DNA from: DASUFH01 sp036274645
GTDB lineage: Bacteria; Acidobacteriota; Terriglobia; 20CM-2-55-15
Assembly: GCA_036274645.1 (NCBI GenBank)
Contig: DASUFH010000175.1
Location: 1-11,450 of the forward strand
Length of the DNA stretch: 11,450 nt
Direction of reading: 5' to 3'
Both the position numbers and the translations under genes were made by a program. Below are positions 8,043 through 11,450 of the stretch, piece by piece. The first letter of the stretch is position 1, and each line of letters opens with the position of its first letter. The notes under the pieces are model-generated. The model was not told the DNA's origin and searched no databases. It saw nothing but the letters and a program-made list of their open reading frames with translations.

Positions 8043-8065
8043 AGGGGCGGTCGTAGACCGCCCCT
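8043..8065. repeat. Solo REP palindrome (copy C) just after the M56 gene
   Basis: A perfect 10-bp stem (AGGGGCGGTC, loop GTA, GACCGCCCCT). On the minus strand its head is TTGCAG, close to the TTGTAG of the better copies. The flank AAACTCC to its left also occurs beside the right member of copy B. It lies 14 nt past the M56 stop codon. The strong stem could slow 3' exonucleases or act as a weak terminator, but no T-tract follows on the minus strand. Confidence 0.7.
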
Positions 8066-8079
8066 GCAAGGAGTCGGCG

Positions 8080-10329
8080 TTATCGAGTCGTTCTGCCGAG
8101 TTTGATGGTGATCTCGGTGGACTTCACGGGAATTCCGGTTAGCAGGTCCGCAATTCCCTTGCTGGTGACGAGAAACGGTTCCGCCACATCCAGAGGGCCC
8201 GCCGTCGCCCGGACGGTGAAGCCCGGGGGAAGGTCCGGAGTACGGACCCGGTATTCCCCTTCCGCCAGGGGCACGGAGAATTCCCGGCCAGAGACCTTGA
8301 CCGTCTGCGCAGTCCCTGCGCGCAGGGCGACGAATTGAACTGAGAATTGCGGAATCGCGCCATTGCCGAAATCCACAACGCCGCTGATCGTTCGCATCAC
8401 AGACGGCGTCAGGGGAACGGGCAGGTCCAGGAATTCGCCCGTCAGGTTCACTTCGATGCCGGAAACATCCTTCCCGGCCACATCAAACGAGACCAATGGC
8501 GCATCGCCGGTAGAGGAACTCTTAATGGCGTAATGCCCTGGCGGGACTCCGTCAATGTCGAAGGCGCCGTTGGCTCGCGGGGTGATCGAATAAATGTCGA
8601 AGAATTCCTTCGGTCTGTCCGTCATGGCGGCGCTTAACGAAAGCGTGGGGCGGAGGGGAGGGCTCCCACGTCCGGACCGGGACCCTGAAGAAGGAGTCCG
8701 TATACGCGCCTGCCGCGGCGGCCAATCCGTCACACGGCCGCTAATTCGAAATCCGGTCGTTCCGGCCGGACACGTTCGCGTCAAAATGACCTGGATCTGC
8801 GTATCGTCGGCGTCTGGCTTCAGGACAAGCGGGGCCCGGGTCAGGTCGGTGGCGCCGTAGGTTGCGGATTTCAGACAGTAGCCCAACCGCAGGGGCGTCA
8901 GCGTGACGGCGTATTTTTCCGGCGCGATCCGAAACGCAAAAATGCCCTGCGTATTCGTATAGGGCTGCGTGACTCTACGACCGCTGGCCGACGTGAGGAT
9001 GACCTGGAACTGCTGTAACTCCCCCACCGGAAGCGTGGCGCCGTCATCAAATCCAACCCGCCCCAGCAGGACTTTTTCCGGCGCCGGGCTCGCGGGGGAT
9101 GGGACAGGCTGGCTTTCGCTGCCGGCCGGCGCAGCCGCCCGGGAAACTGCAGGCGCTGTCAGGGCGGGCGCTGCAACCTGCGAAGCGACGGGAACCGGTG
9201 TCGCTCCACCGGGCTCAGGACCGGTAGCGCCCCGGACCGCAACAGGCGGCGCCGGAGAAATCGAGCCGGTCGCGGCGGGTTGGCCTGCGGCTATCCCGAG
9301 CATCAGAATCGCAAAAGCTCCGCCCATCACCGCAGCGGCGCGTCGAGTAACGGCTTCGCGGCGGCTCTGTGAACTCACGATCGCCGCAAAACGCCGCTCG
9401 ATCACCGAGTTCCGCGCCATGGCAAGAGCCCCGGGAACGGCGCGAGGCGTGGCAAACGTTCGGGCCAGAGCCAGCAATTCCTCCGCGTAGGCCGTGTTGT
9501 CCACGCCGTCGATTCCGGCCGTCAATGCAACGTCATCCGCCGCCCGTTCGCCTTCCTCGACCAGCCGGCGCACGGCGATCCACCAAAGCGGGTTGAACCA
9601 GAAGACCGCGCGCTGAATTTCCGCGAAGACTTGAAACACCCAATCCGCGCGCCGGATGTGCGCGAACTCATGCGCCATGACGATGCGCAGCCGCCCTCCG
9701 GTCCATTCCCGCGCCTCCGCGGGCAACAGCAATTTCGGCCGGAGCACTCCCCACGTCACCGGCGCTTCACCGCTCCGAACCAGGATCGTGACCGGACGTT
9801 TCAACCCGTAGCGCTGTCGCGTCTCCGCCGCGATTGCTTCAATACCGTCCGGCAGCGCGGGCCCGCCGACGCGCCCGATACGTTTGAGGCGGACCATTCC
9901 AAAAAGGATCCGCCACATTCCAAGGACAACGCCCGCAAACCAGATACCCCGAAGAAAGGGCCATAGCTGCGGGATTGCTGTTCCGGCGAAACCCTGCCGC
10001 GTTCGCGCCGCAGCGGACGGCGCCGGATCGCCCGCGGGGGCGGACACTGAAGGCGCTTCAATCAACGCTGGCCGGACATCCGTGGGCGCTGGCGCAGTGT
10101 CCAACTGGACCTCTCTAAGAAACGCCGGCGACGGAATTTCGGGAAGACGGAATATCAGTCCCAGGCGCGGAGCGGCAGCGGCGAACAGAGGAACGGCGGA
10201 AGCCGCGGCGATCGCCGTGGTCAGAATCATGGAACGAAACGCCGCCGACCGGCCGCGCGCGATCCGGCACACGGCCAGCGCCGCGAGAAGGATCAGGGAA
10301 GCCTGCAGGCTGGAGATGACCAGGCTCAT
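8080..10329 (-). CDS. M56-family (BlaR1-like) membrane zinc metallopeptidase with C-terminal beta-sandwich domains
   Basis: 749 residues. Likely an antirepressor that senses a signal across the inner membrane and inactivates its BlaI-type partner by proteolysis, as described for BlaR1/MecR1. Visible: transmembrane helices about 4-22, 34-53, 122-146 and 330-348; zinc-protease motif HEFAH at 220-224 (H220, E221, H224), with a likely third ligand in EEGERAADD (E259 or E261); a Pro/Ala-rich linker about 350-418; then three beta-rich segments (about 419-519, 525-628, 644-746) resembling carboxypeptidase regulatory-like domains, including FRISGRVTD and a MRTISGVVDFGNG stretch. There is no penicillin-binding sensor domain (no SxxK/KTG set), so this is not a classical beta-lactam receptor. 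It starts inside the end of blaI (ATGA overlap), with AGGAG (10340-10336) 6 nt before the ATG, so the two are translationally coupled. Confidence 0.9.
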   Translation of the reverse strand: MSLVISSLQASLILLAALAVCRIARGRSAAFRSMILTTAIAAASAVPLFAAAAPRLGLIFRLPEIPSPAFLREVQLDTAPAPTDVRPALIEAPSVSAPAGDPAPSAAARTRQGFAGTAIPQLWPFLRGIWFAGVVLGMWRILFGMVRLKRIGRVGGPALPDGIEAIAAETRQRYGLKRPVTILVRSGEAPVTWGVLRPKLLLPAEAREWTGGRLRIVMAHEFAHIRRADWVFQVFAEIQRAVFWFNPLWWIAVRRLVEEGERAADDVALTAGIDGVDNTAYAEELLALARTFATPRAVPGALAMARNSVIERRFAAIVSSQSRREAVTRRAAAVMGGAFAILMLGIAAGQPAATGSISPAPPVAVRGATGPEPGGATPVPVASQVAAPALTAPAVSRAAAPAGSESQPVPSPASPAPEKVLLGRVGFDDGATLPVGELQQFQVILTSASGRRVTQPYTNTQGIFAFRIAPEKYAVTLTPLRLGYCLKSATYGATDLTRAPLVLKPDADDTQIQVILTRTCPAGTTGFRISGRVTDWPPRQARIRTPSSGSRSGRGSPPLRPTLSLSAAMTDRPKEFFDIYSITPRANGAFDIDGVPPGHYAIKSSSTGDAPLVSFDVAGKDVSGIEVNLTGEFLDLPVPLTPSVMRTISGVVDFGNGAIPQFSVQFVALRAGTAQTVKVSGREFSVPLAEGEYRVRTPDLPPGFTVRATAGPLDVAEPFLVTSKGIADLLTGIPVKSTEITIKLGRTTR

Positions 10330-10712
10330 TTCCGGCTCCTTTTCTTCGCCTTTTCGACGATTTCCGTGATGCGATTCAGTTCTTCAGCGGAGACTCGCTG
10401 CCGCCCGAGCAGCGCCGCCACCACCTGCTCCGCCGACCCCTCAAAGAATGTCTCGAGCATGTGCGCCAGCGCCGAATGGCGAAGATCCTGCCGCGGGACG
10501 ATCGGCTCATAGATATAGCGCAGGTCTTCGGCGACATGCCGGACATATCCTTTCGCTTCCAGCCGGCGCAGTTGCGTGCGTACTGTGGAGTCGCTCGGGG
10601 AGTCCGGCAGTTCGTTGAGGACGTCCGTTGCGGTCACGCGCCCCCGCCGGTACAGGATGTCCATGATCAACCGCTCGCGGCGTGTCAAACCCGGATTGAG
10701 ATGTTTGCCCAT
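10326..10712 (-). CDS. blaI: BlaI/MecI-family transcriptional repressor
   Basis: 128 residues, the usual size. A winged helix-turn-helix spans about residues 8-75: LTRRERLIMDILYRRG opens it, DSTVRTQLRRLEAKGYV (51 onward, with the preceding turn) is the recognition-helix and wing entry region, and YIYEP marks the wing. The C-terminal helices (about 82-122) form the dimerisation domain, and the tail KKRSRK is basic. In this family the dimer binds TACA-N2-TGTA palindromes and is cut by an M56 partner, encoded here directly downstream with a 4-nt overlap. The frame is open 18 codons further up, but the family N-terminus and the fact that the upstream codons run through the promoter and operator favour the ATG at 10712. 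It has no Shine-Dalgarno site, as the operator ends one base before the ATG. The symbol denotes the family; the targets besides its own operon are unknown. Confidence 0.9.
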   Translation of the reverse strand: MGKHLNPGLTRRERLIMDILYRRGRVTATDVLNELPDSPSDSTVRTQLRRLEAKGYVRHVAEDLRYIYEPIVPRQDLRHSALAHMLETFFEGSAEQVVAALLGRQRVSAEELNRITEIVEKAKKRSRK

Positions 10713-10713
10713 A

Positions 10714-10727
10714 GTTACAAATGTAAC
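10714..10727. promoter_or_regulatory. Putative BlaI operator
   Basis: GTTACATTTGTAAC (minus strand): a perfect 6-bp inverted repeat with a 2-nt centre. It contains the TACA-N2-TGTA core typical of BlaI/MecI operators. It lies just downstream of the predicted transcription start (about 10730) and one base before the blaI start codon, so a bound repressor would block promoter clearance. This supports autorepression of the blaI-M56 operon. Confidence 0.75.
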
Positions 10728-10737
10728 GGACAGCGAC

Positions 10738-10766
10738 ATAATTAACGATGGCGACCGCAATGTCAA
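10738..10766 (-). promoter_or_regulatory. Sigma70-type promoter of the blaI-M56 operon
   Basis: On the minus strand, a perfect TTGACA (10766-10761) and AATTAT (10743-10738, 4 of 6 consensus positions) are separated by 17 nt. Transcription would begin near 10730, so the leader is only about 18 nt and consists almost wholly of the operator palindrome. Confidence 0.6.
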
Positions 10767-10809
10767 CGCCTATCGTTATTGAAGGGGTCGCGAACCAGGA
10801 AATACGGAA

Positions 10810-10824
10810 CCGCCCGGGGGGCGG
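10810..10824 (-). terminator. Possible terminator hairpin
   Basis: A 6-bp all-GC stem with a 3-nt loop (CCGCCC/GGGCGG). For minus-strand transcripts arriving from the gene that ends at 11013 it is followed only by TTCC. For plus-strand transcripts it is followed by CATTCTTTTTC, a better T-tract, but no plus-strand gene is present. It may end transcription before the blaI promoter; the evidence is weak. Confidence 0.3.
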
Positions 10825-10927
10825 CATTCTTTTTCGAGCGGGTTCAGAGGAGAGGTCTATTTTCTATCGCCTTCTATCTTGTCCGAAACGGATTTCGCAA
10901 GGCTTGCGATGCGCCCGATCGCATCGG

Positions 10928-10998
10928 GGACAGCCGCTATGACCGCCCAACTATTCCACTCCGAAACGTCGGGCGGTCATAGACCGCCCCTACAGGCC
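10928..10998. repeat. REPIN-like inverted pair of REP palindromes (copy D)
   Basis: The right member is intact: GGGCGGTC (10971-10978), loop ATA, GACCGCCC (10982-10989), CTAC (10990-10993), that is, GTAG-headed on the minus strand. The left member (about 10931-10948) has decayed: only CTATGACCGCCC survives, and its partner strand is reduced to AGCCG. The spacer matches copy A in parts. It lies 20 nt past the stop codon of the gene ending at 11013. Confidence 0.7.
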
Positions 10999-11012
10999 CA
11001 AATGCTCCTTGG

Positions 11013-11450
11013 TCAAAAACGCGCTTCGAAGAGGGCGCCCCGTGGCAGGTTCGGACCCGGCGCCGCGGCCGGACGCGTTCCCTGCGTGAGGACGCTGCTG
11101 GCGTTGGCGGCGCCTTTCCAGCCGGATGTGCGCGCTCCGTTGACGGCGCCGGCCAGTTGCGACACTCCGCCCACGAGCGAACCGACACTGGCGGAACCGG
11201 TCGTATCGATCAGCGTCACGAACGATGGCGGCAGCTTCACCGCGGGAGCGTTCGAAGGCAGCGCCTGATCCAGCGCGAACTGGAAGGCCGGCGTCCCGTT
11301 CGGGCCCGCGCCCGGCTGGATCTGCGTAATCTCGCTGTGGATTAACGATCCCCTGGACAGCGCCGTTCGCCCGGACACCCGCAGATCGTCAGCGGCCTTG
11401 AACCAGACCGTGTCTCCCACTTTTGCGGCGCGAACGTCCAGCATGTCCAC
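11013..11450 (-). CDS. C-terminal part of an uncharacterised, probably secreted protein (5' end outside window)
   Basis: 145 codons are visible and the frame is still open at the window edge, so the true start and any signal peptide are missing. The visible part begins with a beta-rich segment (VRAAKVGDTVWFKAADDLRV, then GRTALSRGSLIHSEITQIQPG and FQFALDQAL). The pattern 'property of the compound, kept by a pledge of stability, then a bound on leakage' is not readable; what is readable is the order VGDxV, a short strand, a SRGS/PKGS-like turn and an FxLD strand. This recalls a family of secreted acidobacterial proteins of unknown function, recognised from memory only. A Gly/Ser/Ala-rich low-complexity tail follows (about 86-145), ending ALFEARF. 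I assign no function. Confidence 0.7.
   Translation of the reverse strand: MDMLDVRAAKVGDTVWFKAADDLRVSGRTALSRGSLIHSEITQIQPGAGPNGTPAFQFALDQALPSNAPAVKLPPSFVTLIDTTGSASVGSLVGGVSQLAGAVNGARTSGWKGAANASSVLTQGTRPAAAPGPNLPRGALFEARF

Larger units (their letters stand above)
7351..8079. other. Gene-free region rich in palindromic repeats
   Basis: About 730 nt between the M56 peptidase stop and the large gene start. It holds the leader and promoter of the large gene (7351-7484), an outer 26-nt inverted repeat (7508-7533 and 7959-7984), a REP pair (7561-7668), a 223-bp palindromic element (7701-7923) and a single REP palindrome (8043-8065). The open frames here run through the palindromes, have no ribosome sites and give low-complexity proteins, so I call no gene. 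Confidence 0.75.
10713..11012. other. Intergenic region between the uncharacterised gene and blaI
   Basis: Contains the blaI operator and promoter, a GC-rich hairpin (10810-10824), a small perfect hairpin GATGCG/CGCATC around 10908-10925, and REP pair D. I see no coding region: frames across it have neither ribosome sites nor recognisable protein sequence. Confidence 0.6.

Noticed and set aside
7561..8065. Possible CRISPR array, given several similar palindromic repeats close together
   Set aside because: The copies are in mixed orientation, unevenly spaced and without uniform spacers, and no cas gene is present.
10713..10766. Upstream in-frame extension of blaI by 18 codons
   Set aside because: These codons overlap the -35 element, -10 element and operator, and the BlaI family N-terminus aligns with the ATG at 10712.

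Overview
The window looks like a stretch of a GC-rich, Gram-negative-type bacterial chromosome. Acidobacteriota (Solibacter/Bryobacter-like) is my best guess. This rests on the gene mix (a BlaI/M56 pair whose M56 protein carries C-terminal beta domains, a huge secreted choice-of-anchor-D/FG-GAP protein, a formylglycine sulfatase and a secreted protein family I associate with acidobacteria); no rRNA or other phylogenetic marker is present. All five genes I accept are on the minus strand.

Reading in the direction of transcription (right to left): the window opens inside an uncharacterised secreted protein gene (stop at 11013), followed by an inverted pair of short palindromic repeats. Next comes a two-gene operon: a BlaI/MecI-type repressor (10326-10712) and an M56 (BlaR1-like) membrane metallopeptidase (8080-10329), overlapping by ATGA. 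A sigma70-type promoter lies in front of blaI, and a BlaI-type palindrome (GTTACATTTGTAAC) abuts its start codon, so the operon is probably autorepressed and the M56 protein probably relieves that repression. The M56 protein lacks the penicillin-binding sensor of true BlaR1 and has beta-rich extracytoplasmic domains instead, so the signal is unlikely to be simply a beta-lactam.

A gene-free region follows (7351-8079), packed with palindromic DNA: a solo REP-like palindrome, a 223-bp element with roughly 84-nt imperfect inverted arms, another REP pair, and an outer 26-nt inverted repeat. Then comes a 1774-residue exported mosaic protein (2026-7350: signal peptide, parallel beta-helix, six ASH-like repeats, an IPT/TIG domain, a propeller, seven exact 48-residue FG-GAP repeats) with its own promoter. 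Last is an exported sulfatase (178-1875), also with a strong promoter, and a third REP pair after its stop.

The most interesting signal not explained by the genes is the repeat family: three inverted pairs plus one single copy of a GTAG-headed GGCGGTC/GACCGCC palindrome. These have the layout of REPINs (inverted REP doublets moved by RAYT transposases) and mostly sit just after gene ends. The RAYT itself is not in the window.
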